Shown in pieces: positions 1 through 8,496 of a stretch of 64,000 nucleotides of DNA (its first letter is position 1; each line of letters starts with the position of its first letter). The notes under the pieces are model-generated. The model did not search any database and was not told the DNA's origin. It saw only the letters and a program-made list of their open reading frames with translations. The stretch spans positions 248,001 to 312,000 of the forward strand of contig NZ_JAPEOX010000003.1 in the NCBI RefSeq assembly GCF_026340675.1. Direction: 5' to 3'. The position numbers and the translations under genes were made by a program. The stretch comes from Streptomyces sp. NBC_01264 (GTDB lineage: Bacteria; Actinomycetota; Actinomycetes; Streptomycetales; Streptomycetaceae).

Positions 1-146
1 CCAGGCGGGAGGCGTACGTGAAGGCCGTGGGCACCGGGGTCCGCGCCCTGGCCGGGGCTCCGGACCAGGACGTCGGCCACCGCTGGCACCCGCTGCGGCT
101 GCCGAGGGGATTCACCGGGGGCCTGGTGGTTGTTGAACCCGGCTGA
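1..146 (+). CDS. 3' end of an unidentified gene (partial)
   Basis: An open frame enters from the left edge (codons in phase with position 3) and stops at TGA 144-146. It gives about 47 residues ending in VVVEPG. Codon usage is GC-biased like the real genes nearby, and the MBL gene starts 66 bases later on the same strand. I do not recognise the family; too little of the protein is visible to assign a function. Confidence 0.45.
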   Translation, partial: RREAYVKAVGTGVRALAGAPDQDVGHRWHPLRLPRGFTGGLVVVEPG

Positions 147-212
147 CCGGCCCGTCCCTCCTTCTCTTTTTCCATTTCACCGTTCGAGTGGCACTTTCCG
201 AGGAGCAGTTCC

Positions 213-1001
213 ATGACAGAGAACACCGCCGCACAGCTCGCCGTCACCGTGGTGGGCGGCCCCACCACGGTCATCGACCTGGGCGGGCTGCGGTTCGTGA
301 CGGACCCGACCTTCGACGCCGCCGGTTCCTCCTACGAGTTGGGCCCGGTCGCCCTGCACAAGCTGACCGGGCCGGCGCTTGCCCCCGACCGGCTGGGCCC
401 GGTCGCGGCCGTCCTGCTGTCGCACGACCAGCACCCCGACAACCTCGACGGGGCCGGGCGCGCCTTCCTCGAGGAGGTCGCCCTGGTGCTCACCACCGAG
501 CAGTCCGCGGAGCGCGTCGGCGGTACCGGGCTGGCGCCGTGGGCCGAGCACGTCCTGGAGCGCCCGGACGGCGGCCGCCTCGTGGTCACCGCGGTCCCGG
601 CGCAGCACGGTCCGGCCGGGACCGAGCCGATGCTCGGCGCCGTCACCGGCTTCCTGCTGACCGGCGAGGGCCTGCCGACGGTCTACGTCAGCGGCGACAA
701 CGTCTCCCTGGAACCGGTGAAGGCCCTCGCGGAGCGCCTCGGCGGGGCCGGCGTCGACCTGGCGGTGCTGCACGTGGGGGCGGCGCAGCTCGCCCCGTTC
801 GGCCCGACGCTGCTCTCGCTGACCTCGGAGCAGGCGGTGGAGGTGGCGGAGCTGCTGGGTGCCCGCAAGGTGCTCGCCGTGCACCAGGACGGCTGGCAGC
901 ACTTCACGGAGGGTCAGGACACCGTCGGCGCCGCCTTCGAGAAGGCGGGCGCGGCCGAGCGCCTGGTGGTTCCCGAGGCGGGCAGCAGCTTCGCGCTCTG
1001 A
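213..1001 (+). CDS. MBL-fold metallo-hydrolase
   Basis: A 262-residue protein of the metallo-beta-lactamase fold, UlaG/YtnP-like group. Near residues 70-79 it carries SHDQHPDNLD, which sits where the family has HxHxDH and keeps two His and two Asp. GDN (about residue 171) and HQDGWQHF (about 226) provide further candidate metal ligands. The first His pair is atypical, so the metal stoichiometry is uncertain. There is no signal peptide, so it is probably cytosolic. The ATG start is supported by GAGGAG ten bases upstream. The substrate is unknown; lactonases, phosphodiesterases and general hydrolases all share this fold. Confidence 0.8.
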   Translation: MTENTAAQLAVTVVGGPTTVIDLGGLRFVTDPTFDAAGSSYELGPVALHKLTGPALAPDRLGPVAAVLLSHDQHPDNLDGAGRAFLEEVALVLTTEQSAERVGGTGLAPWAEHVLERPDGGRLVVTAVPAQHGPAGTEPMLGAVTGFLLTGEGLPTVYVSGDNVSLEPVKALAERLGGAGVDLAVLHVGAAQLAPFGPTLLSLTSEQAVEVAELLGARKVLAVHQDGWQHFTEGQDTVGAAFEKAGAAERLVVPEAGSSFAL

Positions 1002-1083
1002 CCCGCGGGTCAGGGAAGGGGTGGTGCCCCGGGCCGCGCTCGCGGCCCGGGGCACCGGTCCGTTCGTACGTGTGCTCCGTCGC

Positions 1084-1479
1084 TCAGGCGCCCATCGCGT
1101 GGTGGCCCCCGTCGACGTGGACGATCTCGCCCGTGGTCGCCGGGAACCAGTCGGAGCCGTTGATCCCGCCGAGGGAGTGGCCGAGGACGACGGTGCGGTC
1201 GATCCCGAGGTGGGCGAGAAGGGCGACCAGGTCGGCGAGGTAGCCGGCGCGGGTGTACTCCGCGGCGCGGTCCGAGTCCCCGTGCCCGCGCTGGTCGGGC
1301 GCGATGACCCGCCACTCGGGTCCGAGGGCGGCGGCCAGGGCCGTGAAGGAGGAGCCCTCGGAGAGGTGCCCGTGCAGGGCGAGCAGCGGGCGGCCGGCGC
1401 CGCCGAAGTCCAGGTAGGACAGGGCGCGGCCGTCGATGGTCAGGGTGGCGCGGGTGGGCCGGGCGGCGGCGTTCGACAT
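1084..1479 (-). pseudogene. Alpha/beta-hydrolase N-terminal half fused to a FabI C-terminal tail
   Basis: A 131-residue open frame. Residues 1 to about 108 are a standard alpha/beta-hydrolase start: LLALHGH oxyanion loop, DQRGHGDSD, and the nucleophile elbow GHSLGG. A full hydrolase would run to 260-290 residues with the acid and His still to come. Instead the frame switches at about residue 109 into SDWFPATTGEIVHVDGGHHA, which matches the extreme C-terminus of streptomycete enoyl-ACP reductase (FabI). The catalytic His and Asp of the hydrolase are therefore missing. I infer a deletion or recombination joining two genes in frame; hydrolase activity is unlikely. A good promoter lies upstream, so it may still be transcribed. 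Confidence 0.7.
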
Positions 1480-1535
1480 GGCGGTTCCCCCTGGTTCCGG
1501 TGCGGATGCGGGTGCCGGTGTGACCCCGCGCCAGA

Positions 1536-1576
1536 AATATACAACCGTCTAAGACGAATGTTCAATACGCTCGTAT
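1536..1576 (-). promoter_or_regulatory. Promoter with palindromic operator for the minus-strand hydrolase gene
   Basis: Read on the minus strand, TTGAAC (1560-1565) and TATATT (1536-1541) are separated by 18 bases, a sigma-70-like pair. The palindrome ATACG-CT-CGTAT (1565-1576) abuts the -35 element and GTCTAAGAC (1547-1555) lies in the spacer. Both are candidate repressor sites. This AT-rich patch stands out in the GC-rich surroundings. Confidence 0.45.
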
Positions 1577-1724
1577 AGATCCCTGCCGACTCGGGGCCTC
1601 GGCGCAGGGCTCGGGGACGCGGAGCTTCGCCTCGACCGGTGAGTTCAACCGGCGCGGTCAGGTCCGGCATCCGGAGCAGCGTCAGCGCGGCGAACGCGCC
1701 CGTCCACGTCCTCGGCGCGCCCGT

Positions 1725-3599
1725 GTGGTCTCGTTCTTGTCCGACGGCGGTCGGGCCGGCCGGCTCGGCGCTCCGCGCCCGGACGGGTGCGACTCACGCA
1801 GAAGGCGGGCAGGTTCTTTGGGATCCGGATGGTTCACCCTCTCCGCCGTCTCCGCCGCCTGCGTGCTGGCGGCCGTACCGGGCGTCGCTCCCGTGCCCGT
1901 GCCCGCGCCCTCCGGCGGGCTCCGCTCCGCGGAGGCGTACTGGACGGCCGAGCGCATGGCCGCGGCCGTGCCCGTCGACGCCGCCCGGAGCCGCGCCGCC
2001 GCGGGCGTCCGCGCGCCCTCCGGCACTCCGACCGGTGTCCACTTCGACGGCATGCCGATGGTGGGCACCTTCTTCTACCGGCAGGCCGGGATCGGCACGG
2101 CGGACACCTCCTGCACCGGCAGCGTCGTACGCAGCGCGGGCAGGAGCATGGTGCTCACCGCGGGGCACTGCGCCGTCGGCATGGGCGGGCCGGCGAACCG
2201 TGCCGTCTTCGTACCGCGCTACCGCCACGGAAAGACCGCCGCCGCCCAGCCGTTCGGCATCTTCCCGGTCAGGGCCGGGGGCGTCTACACGGACCCCCGC
2301 TACCGGGTGCACGGCCGGGCCGCCGTGTCCGACCTGGACCTCGCCTTCGTCCTGGTCGAGCCGAACGCGAAGGGACGCGTCGAGAACGTCACCGGGGCGC
2401 TGACCTTCACGCCGGTCGACACGTACGAGCACAGGGTGACCGTCGTCGGCTATCCCTCCGCCTCCCGCGTGAACAAGGGCCACGAGGCCGTCCGGTGCGA
2501 CGTGCCCACCACGCGGCTGCGCGGCTTCCGCCAGCTGCGGATGGTGTGCAAGGGCTTCTACGGCGGGGTGTCCGGCGGCCCCTGGATCAAGGACTACGAC
2601 GCCGCGCGCCGCACCGGCAAGGTCATCGGCAACACCGGCGGCTACCACGGCGGCGGCAACGACTCCTGGGTGACGTACGCGCCGGTGTACGGCAAGGACG
2701 CCCGGGACCTGTACGAGGACGCCGCCGCCGGCCGCAACCCCGGCTCTCTCTCCCGGCCGCCCTACCCGGGCTCCGCGAACGGCTCCCCACTGCCCGGCTC
2801 GGGGGAGCTGTGGACCCATGCCAAGGCCATGGCCTCCGGCGACTTCACCGGCAGCGGCCGCAGCAGCCTGCTCGTGGTGTGGACCGACGGGGAGGTGACC
2901 CTCTTCCCGGGGGACGGCCGGGGCGGCTTCCTCCCGGAGCGCCGGCTCATGGCACCGAACGCGGGCTGGAAGGACGTCGCCACCGTCACCGCGGGCGACT
3001 TCACCGGCTCGGACCAGTTCGACCTGCTGGTCCGCCGGAAGAACGGCCGGACGACCCTGCACGGCGACGTCGGCTCCCACGGCCTGGGCCGCGTCACCGA
3101 GATGGCCCCGGCCGGATCCGTCTGGAAGCACGCCGCCCAGATCACCGCCGGACGCTTCGACGCCTCCCACTACGTCACCGACCTCGTGGTCCGCTGGTCC
3201 GACGGAGAAGTCACCCTCCACACCGCCGTGGGCGCCGGCACCTTCGGCCGCGAGCACCGGCTCACCGGCCCCGGCCCCGCCTGGAAGGGCGCCGCCCTGC
3301 TCGCCGCCGGGCAGTTCTCCGGCAACCGCAAGTGGGACCTGATGGTCCGCTGGTCCAACGGCGCACTCGGCAGCCACCCGGGCCTCACCACCCGCGGCCT
3401 CGGCAGCCAACGGCGCCTGCGCGGCCCGAACCGGACCTGGACCCACAGCGTCCTCATGACCACCGGCCGGTACACCGACGACGGCCTCACCGACGACCTC
3501 CTCGTCCGCTGGAGCGACGGCGAGACCACCCTGTACGAGAACACCCGCGCGAGCGGTCTCGGCACCGAGCGCCCGCTCGTCCCACCGCGAGCCCCGTAG
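1725..3599 (+). CDS. Secreted trypsin-like serine protease with C-terminal repeat domain
   Basis: About 624 residues. After an Arg-rich start and a hydrophobic stretch (about residues 36-60, likely signal peptide) comes an S1-type protease domain. Its triad is His148 in LTAGHC, Asp203 or Asp205 in SDLDLAFV, and Ser283 in GGVSGGPW. From about residue 365 there are five roughly 45-residue repeats, each with an AGxF element followed by LLVRWSDGExTLY-like strands, as in FG-GAP/VCBS beta-propeller modules. Such repeats usually bind ligands or substrate outside the cell. The start is uncertain: GTG at 1725 is the longest option, and a TTG near 1816 just before the hydrophobic segment is an alternative. 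It stands alone on the plus strand. Confidence 0.85.
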   Translation: MVSFLSDGGRAGRLGAPRPDGCDSRRRRAGSLGSGWFTLSAVSAACVLAAVPGVAPVPVPAPSGGLRSAEAYWTAERMAAAVPVDAARSRAAAGVRAPSGTPTGVHFDGMPMVGTFFYRQAGIGTADTSCTGSVVRSAGRSMVLTAGHCAVGMGGPANRAVFVPRYRHGKTAAAQPFGIFPVRAGGVYTDPRYRVHGRAAVSDLDLAFVLVEPNAKGRVENVTGALTFTPVDTYEHRVTVVGYPSASRVNKGHEAVRCDVPTTRLRGFRQLRMVCKGFYGGVSGGPWIKDYDAARRTGKVIGNTGGYHGGGNDSWVTYAPVYGKDARDLYEDAAAGRNPGSLSRPPYPGSANGSPLPGSGELWTHAKAMASGDFTGSGRSSLLVVWTDGEVTLFPGDGRGGFLPERRLMAPNAGWKDVATVTAGDFTGSDQFDLLVRRKNGRTTLHGDVGSHGLGRVTEMAPAGSVWKHAAQITAGRFDASHYVTDLVVRWSDGEVTLHTAVGAGTFGREHRLTGPGPAWKGAALLAAGQFSGNRKWDLMVRWSNGALGSHPGLTTRGLGSQRRLRGPNRTWTHSVLMTTGRYTDDGLTDDLLVRWSDGETTLYENTRASGLGTERPLVPPRAP

Positions 3600-3633
3600 C
3601 CTCGCCCCGGGGTGACAGGTAGACCCAGGCCGG

Positions 3634-3856
3634 GTGCCGACCGGCCACGGCGTGCTGGGGGAATCGCGCCCGGTCAGTCCCGCCAAGGCGGTGCAGCACC
3701 TAATCGACGCGCGGCTCGCGCGGATCCGGCAGGACTTGGAAACCAGGGCGGCATCGGACGCGATCGTTGCCTCGCTGCTCGCGGAACGGGGACCGGCTCG
3801 ACGCGTCGAACCGCTTCCACGCGGCGCTGCTCGCCCGGGAGCGCGGCTGGATCTGA
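3634..3856 (+). pseudogene. Possible frameshifted remnant of a small gene
   Basis: One frame reads a helical, charged segment (AVQHLIDARLARIRQDLE, then LLAERG). After one extra base near 3789 a second frame continues plausibly (DRLDASNRFHAALLARERGW) to TGA 3854-3856. The charge pattern and codon bias continue across the shift, which suggests one short coding region broken by an indel. The family is not recognised. It could also be coincidence, since both pieces are short. Confidence 0.3.
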
Positions 3857-3862
3857 GCGCGC

Positions 3863-4066
3863 TTACGAACGGGACCGCTGGAGCGCGCGGGCGCAGGACA
3901 GCACGCCGACGGCCAGCACACCCATGACCACGTACCGCGCGGTGCCGTCGAACAGCACGGTGGACGAGGCCAGGAGGGCGATCAGCACGGCGGTGGTGAC
4001 GGCGAGCGGGTTGTTGTGAGTCCGGGGCTGGGTCTGGCTCTGGCTCTGGGTCTGGCTCTGGGCCAT
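3863..4066 (-). CDS. Small membrane protein
   Basis: 67 residues. A polar N-terminus with a QSQTQSQSQTQ run precedes two hydrophobic helices (about residues 24-40 and 46-60), and the C-terminus is basic. The ATG is chosen because AAGGAG lies five bases upstream. The longer upstream reading frame crosses a transcription-terminator-like palindrome and is not credible. The function is unknown. It lies downstream of the DUF6069 membrane gene but is separated from it by the 4168-4193 palindrome. Confidence 0.6.
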   Translation of the reverse strand: MAQSQTQSQSQTQPRTHNNPLAVTTAVLIALLASSTVLFDGTARYVVMGVLAVGVLSCARALQRSRS

Positions 4067-4167
4067 GGTGGTGGCTCCTTCGGAGGCTCGGAGGCGGGGG
4101 GCGGCCCTTCCACTCTGGCAGCGGGGCCAGGCCGCCCGGCCCCGTCGCGGGCACAGCTTCCGGCATT

Positions 4168-4193
4168 CCGGGTCGCAGCATGCTGCGACCCGG
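4168..4193. terminator. 26-bp perfect palindrome, likely terminator
   Basis: CCGGGTCGCAGCA is followed directly by its exact complement. It lies between the DUF6069 gene (ending at 4250) and the small membrane protein gene (starting at 4066), both on the minus strand. It has no U-tract, as is common for streptomycete terminators. Confidence 0.6.
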
Positions 4194-4249
4194 ACCAGGG
4201 GCTGGCAGGACGTGGCCGTCGAGGCCCAGGGCGCCAAGTCCGCCTGATG

Positions 4250-4696
4250 TCAGCCCCTGGCCGGGGCCGCGTCGCGGCGCAGCCCGAAGACGACCACGAG
4301 GCCGACGGCCAGGTGCGTGAGCGCCAGGAGGATCTTCGTACCACTGGTGGCCTCGACGCCGAACGGCAGGACCAGCGAGGCGAGGAGCACCACGAAGGCG
4401 ACGGCGGTCCAGATCTTCCGGGACCCGGCCGGCACGAACTTCTCCAGCAGGGCGAGCAGGGCCCAACCGAGCAGGGCGGCGCCCGCGGCGGAGCCGAGGA
4501 AGCTGCCGAGGCCGAGGCCGACCGGCCCCTTGCCGTCGTTCTGGTCCACGGCGAGGGCGACACCGCCGGCCTTGCCGGCGAGGAAGACGACGGCAGCGCC
4601 GGCCGCGGCCCCCAGGACCGTCAGGAGCCGGGGCCGCCAGGTGGAGGCGCCGACGGAGGCGGAAGAGGTGGCGGCGAGGCGGGTGTTCGTGGTCAC
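4250..4696 (-). CDS. DUF6069 family membrane protein
   Basis: 148 residues with four predicted transmembrane helices (about 24-42, 65-86, 93-112 and 121-140). The sequence around LPFGVEATSGTKILLALTHL matches the conserved core of the DUF6069 family, a group of small actinobacterial four-helix membrane proteins without known function. The start ATG follows a GGAGC site. It is separated from the MFS gene by under 80 bases on the same strand and could be co-transcribed with it. Confidence 0.7.
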   Translation of the reverse strand: MTTNTRLAATSSASVGASTWRPRLLTVLGAAAGAAVVFLAGKAGGVALAVDQNDGKGPVGLGLGSFLGSAAGAALLGWALLALLEKFVPAGSRKIWTAVAFVVLLASLVLPFGVEATSGTKILLALTHLAVGLVVVFGLRRDAAPARG

Positions 4697-4774
4697 GGGA
4701 GCTCCTAGGGCAGGTGAAAGGGAGTAAGGAGAGGAAGAGGGAATGGGAAACGGACTGGAAGGACGTACGAGCGG

Positions 4775-6259
4775 TCAGGGAGCCACGGCTTCGTGGGCTC
4801 GCCGGGGCGGCGTCCCCGCGGAAGCGCCGTCGCCCGGCGGCACCGGCCGGCCCGCCAGCAGTACGAACCGGCCGACCGCGGCGGCCACGAGGACCAGGCC
4901 GGCGGCGATGCCGAAGACGAGCTGGAATCCGCCGGTGGCCGCGGAAGCGGCGCTCTCGCCGCCGGCCAGGGCCCTGCTGGTGGAGGAAGCGGCGATCGCG
5001 GTCATGGCGGCGATGCCGAGGGAGTCTCCGATCATGCCGGAGGTGCCGGAGAGTCCGGAGGCGGCGCCCGCGTCCCGCGGGTCCCGTACGGACATGGACA
5101 GCGTCATCACCGCCGGCATGGCCAGACCGCCGAAGAAGCCGCGGAGCAGCATCACGGGCAGCAGGTCCAGCACGTAGGCGGGGTCCTCGGGGACACGCGC
5201 GGCCAGCAGAAGGGCCGCCGCCACCCCCAGCAGGCCGAGGACCAGGACGCCCCGGGCGCCGAAGCGCGCGTTCAGCCGCTGGGACAGGGCGAGCGAGGAG
5301 AAACCGCCGACGAGGGCGAGCGGTACGAAGGCGAAGCTGGTGACCAGCACCGAGTAGCCGGCGACCTGTTGCAGGTAGAGCGCGATCAGGATGTTGAAGG
5401 AGATCGTGGCCGCGACCAGCAGCAGGTGGATCAGGTTGGCGCCCGACAGCTCGCGGGAGCGGAAGAGGGACAGCGGCAGCAGCGGCACCTCGGCCGTGGC
5501 CTGGCGGGCGAAGAATCCGGCGAGCAGCACGATCGCGCCGAGGCCGAAGCCGAGCGTACGGGCGGAACCCCAGCCGTTCCCGGAGCCGGTGGCCAGGGTG
5601 TAGACGCCCAGCATCATGCCCGTGGTGACCAGGGCCGCGCCCAGGAGGTCGACGCCGGCGCCGAGTCCGGGGCCCTTGTCGTCGGGGATCAGCCGTGCGG
5701 CGAGCAGCACCGCGGCCGCGCCGATCGGGACGTTGACGTAGAAGACCCAGTGCCAGCCGGCCCCGTGGGTGAGCAGACCGCTGATCAGGATGCCGAGGGA
5801 GGCGCCGGCCGCGGCGGCGAAGCCGATCGCGCCCATGGCCTTGCCCAGCTGACGGGGGTCGTCCCGGAAGATCATGAAGACGATGCCCATGACCACGGCG
5901 TAGGCCATGGCCGCGCCGGCGCCCTGCAGGAACCGCATCGCGATCAGCATCTCCTGCGTCCCCGACAGACCGCAGGCCGCCGAGGCGAGGGTGAAGAGGC
6001 CGACGCCGCCGATGAACACCCGCTTGCGGCCGATGAGGTCACCGAGCCGGCCCGAGAGGAGCAGCAGGCCGCCGAAGCCCACGGTGTAGGCGTTGGTGAC
6101 CCAGGCCAGGCGGGCCGCGTCGAACCCCAGGTCGCTCTGGATGGAGCTCAGCGCCACGGTCACGACGCTGATGTCGATCACGATCATCAGCTGCATGGAG
6201 CAGAGCACCGAGAACGCCAGCCAGCGCGCTCGGGGGGACTCGACGAGGGGCACGGACAC
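4775..6259 (-). CDS. MFS drug efflux transporter, DHA2 (EmrB/QacA) family
   Basis: 494 residues and 14 predicted membrane helices, the size of the 14-TMS DHA2 proton-driven drug exporters. Motif A appears as GRLGDLIGRKRVF after helix 2, with the family motif C region (GPxxGG-like, here AAAGASLGILISGLL) in helix 5. I chose GTG at 6259 because GGAGG lies seven bases upstream; the ATG at 6283 sits upstream of that site. It is divergent from a MarR regulator, the usual arrangement for an inducible multidrug pump, so the pump is probably repressed by that protein. The substrate is unknown. Confidence 0.88.
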   Translation of the reverse strand: MSVPLVESPRARWLAFSVLCSMQLMIVIDISVVTVALSSIQSDLGFDAARLAWVTNAYTVGFGGLLLLSGRLGDLIGRKRVFIGGVGLFTLASAACGLSGTQEMLIAMRFLQGAGAAMAYAVVMGIVFMIFRDDPRQLGKAMGAIGFAAAAGASLGILISGLLTHGAGWHWVFYVNVPIGAAAVLLAARLIPDDKGPGLGAGVDLLGAALVTTGMMLGVYTLATGSGNGWGSARTLGFGLGAIVLLAGFFARQATAEVPLLPLSLFRSRELSGANLIHLLLVAATISFNILIALYLQQVAGYSVLVTSFAFVPLALVGGFSSLALSQRLNARFGARGVLVLGLLGVAAALLLAARVPEDPAYVLDLLPVMLLRGFFGGLAMPAVMTLSMSVRDPRDAGAASGLSGTSGMIGDSLGIAAMTAIAASSTSRALAGGESAASAATGGFQLVFGIAAGLVLVAAAVGRFVLLAGRPVPPGDGASAGTPPRRAHEAVAP

Positions 6260-6299
6260 GGATTCGCCTCCTGGGCTCTGCACTCACTGGACTCAGTAG

Positions 6300-6423
6300 G
6301 ACCGTACTGTATAGTTCTGTTCTTTATTATCGAGTCCAGGACTTTAATTTTCGGAACCGAACAGTCCGGACACTTCTGGTTCGAAATGTTCTGGTGCAGA
6401 AGCAGATTGGTTACACTCGCCCC
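6300..6423. promoter_or_regulatory. Divergent promoter/operator between MFS pump and MarR gene
   Basis: An AT-rich intergenic stretch. Rightward, TACACT (6411-6416) lies seven bases before the MarR ATG with no ribosome site, suggesting a leaderless mRNA. Leftward, a TATACAG-like -10 lies at about 6308-6315. The perfect palindrome TTCGG-AA-CCGAA (6350-6361) is the best candidate MarR operator. Confidence 0.5.
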
Positions 6424-6891
6424 ATGAAGACGCCCACCACGGACCTCAGCTTCCTGCTCAACTGGGCCGGCCACTCGTTGGCGACCGAGATGACGGCGAA
6501 CCTCGCCGAAGTAGGGGCGACGCCGCGCGCCCACTGCGTGCTGCACCGGGCGCTGGAGGGCGAGTTCACGCAGAGCCAGATCGCGGACGCGGTCGGCCTC
6601 GACAAGACCACGATGGTCGTGATCACCGACAAGCTGGAGAAGGAGGGCCTCGCGGTCCGCACGCCCTCCCCGGTGGACCGGCGCGCCAGGATCATCGTGG
6701 TCACCGACAAGGGCCGGGCCCTGCTCACCCGATCGGACGAGGTCGTCGAGCGCACGCACGAGAGCGTGCTCGCCGCCCTGCCCGAGAAGCTGCGGAAGTC
6801 GTTCACGGAGGCCCTGACCCTCCTGGTGGAGGGGCGCCTGGCGAAGTTCGTGGAGTGCGAGCAGCCGCCGCGCCGCCGCTCCGCCTCCTAG
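6424..6891 (+). CDS. MarR family transcriptional regulator
   Basis: 155 residues. The winged helix spans about residues 30-100: the recognition-helix segment SQIADAVGLDKTTMVVITDKLEKEGL is followed by the wing DRRARIIVVTDKGRALL, which is diagnostic of MarR. The terminal helices form the dimer interface. The ATG at 6424 is preferred because the -10-like TACACT ends only seven bases upstream, implying leaderless translation. It is divergent from the DHA2 efflux gene, which it probably represses, with an aromatic or drug ligand lifting repression. Confidence 0.88.
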   Translation: MKTPTTDLSFLLNWAGHSLATEMTANLAEVGATPRAHCVLHRALEGEFTQSQIADAVGLDKTTMVVITDKLEKEGLAVRTPSPVDRRARIIVVTDKGRALLTRSDEVVERTHESVLAALPEKLRKSFTEALTLLVEGRLAKFVECEQPPRRRSAS

Positions 6892-7026
6892 GTCACGTCC
6901 ATGACCTTCAGCCATGCGCCGGCTCCACCGCCGGTCAGCTACGTGTTCACCGGCGCACGCCTCGCCCCGCTCTCCCGCCCGCGCTGAGTCCCGGCAACGA
7001 ACCTCCGGGTCAGCGCGGGGTACGGG

Positions 7027-7590
7027 TCAGTGCGGGGTCCGGGGCGTGCTCAGGCCCGTGACGACCATGTGCGTCAGGAGGGCGTAGCTCTCGTCCAGGG
7101 CTTCAGGCAGGGCGAAACCGCCCCCGGTTTCGAGGGAGACGAAACCGTGGGCGGTGGCGCGCAGACAGCGGGCCGCGTGGACGGCCGCGGAGTCCTCCAG
7201 GCCGTATCCGCGCAGCGTGGCGAAGAGGACGGTGAGCAGACGCTCCCCGGCTTCCGCCGTCCGCGGTTCGGGATGGTGCGGCAGGGCCGCGTACCGGTGG
7301 GGGTGGCGCAGGGCGTAGCTGCGCCAGGCCGTCATGAACGCGCGGATCGCCTCGTCGGCGGAGCGGCCGATGACGGCCACGCCGATCTCGTCCGCCATCT
7401 CGTTCATGATCCGCGCCGTCAGGAGGTCGCGGAGCTCGGCGAGGTTGCGTACGTGCTTGTAGAGGGAGGGGGTCGCCACGCCGGCCCGGCCCGCCACCGC
7501 CGACAGGGTCAGGCCCGCCGGCCCCTCTTCGTCGACGAGGCCCAGCGCCACGTCGACCACCGCGTCGGCCGAGAGCGAGGCCCTAGGCAC
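7027..7590 (-). CDS. TetR family regulator
   Basis: 187 residues with an N-terminal HTH (about 10-55, LSAVAGRAGVATPSLYKHVRNL). The C-terminal ligand domain resembles TetR_C_33-type domains (GERLLTVLFATLRGYGL). Its start overlaps the stop of the upstream alpha/beta-hydrolase by eight bases, so the two are translationally coupled in one minus-strand operon. The GCTAAT palindrome ahead of the operon is the likely autoregulatory operator. Confidence 0.88.
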   Translation of the reverse strand: MPRASLSADAVVDVALGLVDEEGPAGLTLSAVAGRAGVATPSLYKHVRNLAELRDLLTARIMNEMADEIGVAVIGRSADEAIRAFMTAWRSYALRHPHRYAALPHHPEPRTAEAGERLLTVLFATLRGYGLEDSAAVHAARCLRATAHGFVSLETGGGFALPEALDESYALLTHMVVTGLSTPRTPH

Positions 7591-8419
7591 GGGCGGCCTC
7601 CTTCAGGAAGGACACGATGGCCGCGGCGGTCTCGGCGGGGAACTGCGCGTGGGCGTAGTGGCCCGCGCCCTCGATCATGACGAGGCGGCCGCGCCCCGCG
7701 GGCAGTTCGGCGACGATGGCCGCGCCCTCGGCGGCCGGGTCGGCCCAGTCGCAGTCGAGGTCGCCCTCGATGATCAGCGCGGGGCACCGGACGTCGCCGA
7801 GCCGGGCGCCCGCGTCGGTGGGGGCGGACATCCCCATCTTGGCGACGACGGCCATCCGGCCCGGCCGGCCGAGGTCCGTGTCGAGCGCGGCGAGGTGGGC
7901 GGCGTGCCCGGCCGGGCGGGCGCCCGGGTAGGCGTGGTCGAGGTAGCGCTTCCAGATGCCCGCGCTGCGCAGGATGCCGGTGCCGAGCAGCAGGAACATG
8001 CCCTTGCGGTAGCGGGCGTTGGAGCCGAGGGCGCCGAAGTCGACCTTCTGCGCCTTGGTGAACGGGCTGATCTCGACGATGGCGTCGACCAGTTCGGGTT
8101 CCTGCGCCGCCGCGATGGTGGCGGAGCCGCCGGCGAAGGAGTGGCCGACGATGACGGCCGGTCCGCCGAGGTGCCGGATCAGGGCGAGCAGGTCGCCGGC
8201 CACGTCGGTACGGGTGTACGAGCTCCAGCCGGTGCTCGATTCCCCGTGTCCGCGCAGGTCGGTGGAGGCGACGCGGTACCCGGCGGAGACGAGGAGGGCG
8301 GCGGTCTCGCGGTAGGCCGCGCGGTTGTCACCCATGCCGTGGGCGAGCAGGACCAGCGGGCCCTCCCCCGTGACCTCGTACGCGAGCTGTCCGCCGTCGA
8401 TGCTCAGAAACTCCGTCAT
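7583..8419 (-). CDS. Alpha/beta-hydrolase
   Basis: 278 residues of the alpha/beta-hydrolase fold: HGMGDNRAAY oxyanion region, DLRGHGES, nucleophile elbow GHSFAGG (Ser about 98), Asp in EGDLDCDW (about 219) and His in GAGHYAHAQFP (about 251), so the triad is complete. The ATG at 8419 follows GGGGA; an in-frame ATG at 8449 lies inside the operator and is less likely. The substrate is unknown. It is the first gene of an operon with a TetR repressor, a common pattern for an inducible detoxifying esterase. Confidence 0.85.
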   Translation of the reverse strand: MTEFLSIDGGQLAYEVTGEGPLVLLAHGMGDNRAAYRETAALLVSAGYRVASTDLRGHGESSTGWSSYTRTDVAGDLLALIRHLGGPAVIVGHSFAGGSATIAAAQEPELVDAIVEISPFTKAQKVDFGALGSNARYRKGMFLLLGTGILRSAGIWKRYLDHAYPGARPAGHAAHLAALDTDLGRPGRMAVVAKMGMSAPTDAGARLGDVRCPALIIEGDLDCDWADPAAEGAAIVAELPAGRGRLVMIEGAGHYAHAQFPAETAAAIVSFLKEAARA

Positions 8420-8436
8420 GACCGTCCCCCGGAAGT

Positions 8437-8480
8437 AGTGGCTAATCACTGTTGCTCATAAGCTAATATCATTAGCCACT
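8437..8480. promoter_or_regulatory. TetR operator (GCTAAT-N3-ATTAGC plus outer repeat)
   Basis: Ten-base arms AGTGGCTAAT (8437-8446) and ATTAGCCACT (8471-8480) form a perfect inverted repeat. Inside it, GCTAAT-ATC-ATTAGC (8462-8476) is a second palindrome sharing the right arm. It lies directly upstream of the hydrolase-tetR operon, so TetR binding there would give autoregulation. Confidence 0.6.
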
Positions 8481-8496
8481 GCGGTCAACCCCACAT

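Noticed and set aside
1794..4466. 890-residue minus-strand open frame
   Set aside because: Antisense to the protease gene; composition is the mirror of GC-rich codon bias and no domain is visible.
4793..6427. 544-residue plus-strand open frame opposite the MFS pump
   Set aside because: Low-complexity Gly/Asp/Glu/Gln mirror reading of a clear 14-TM transporter on the other strand.
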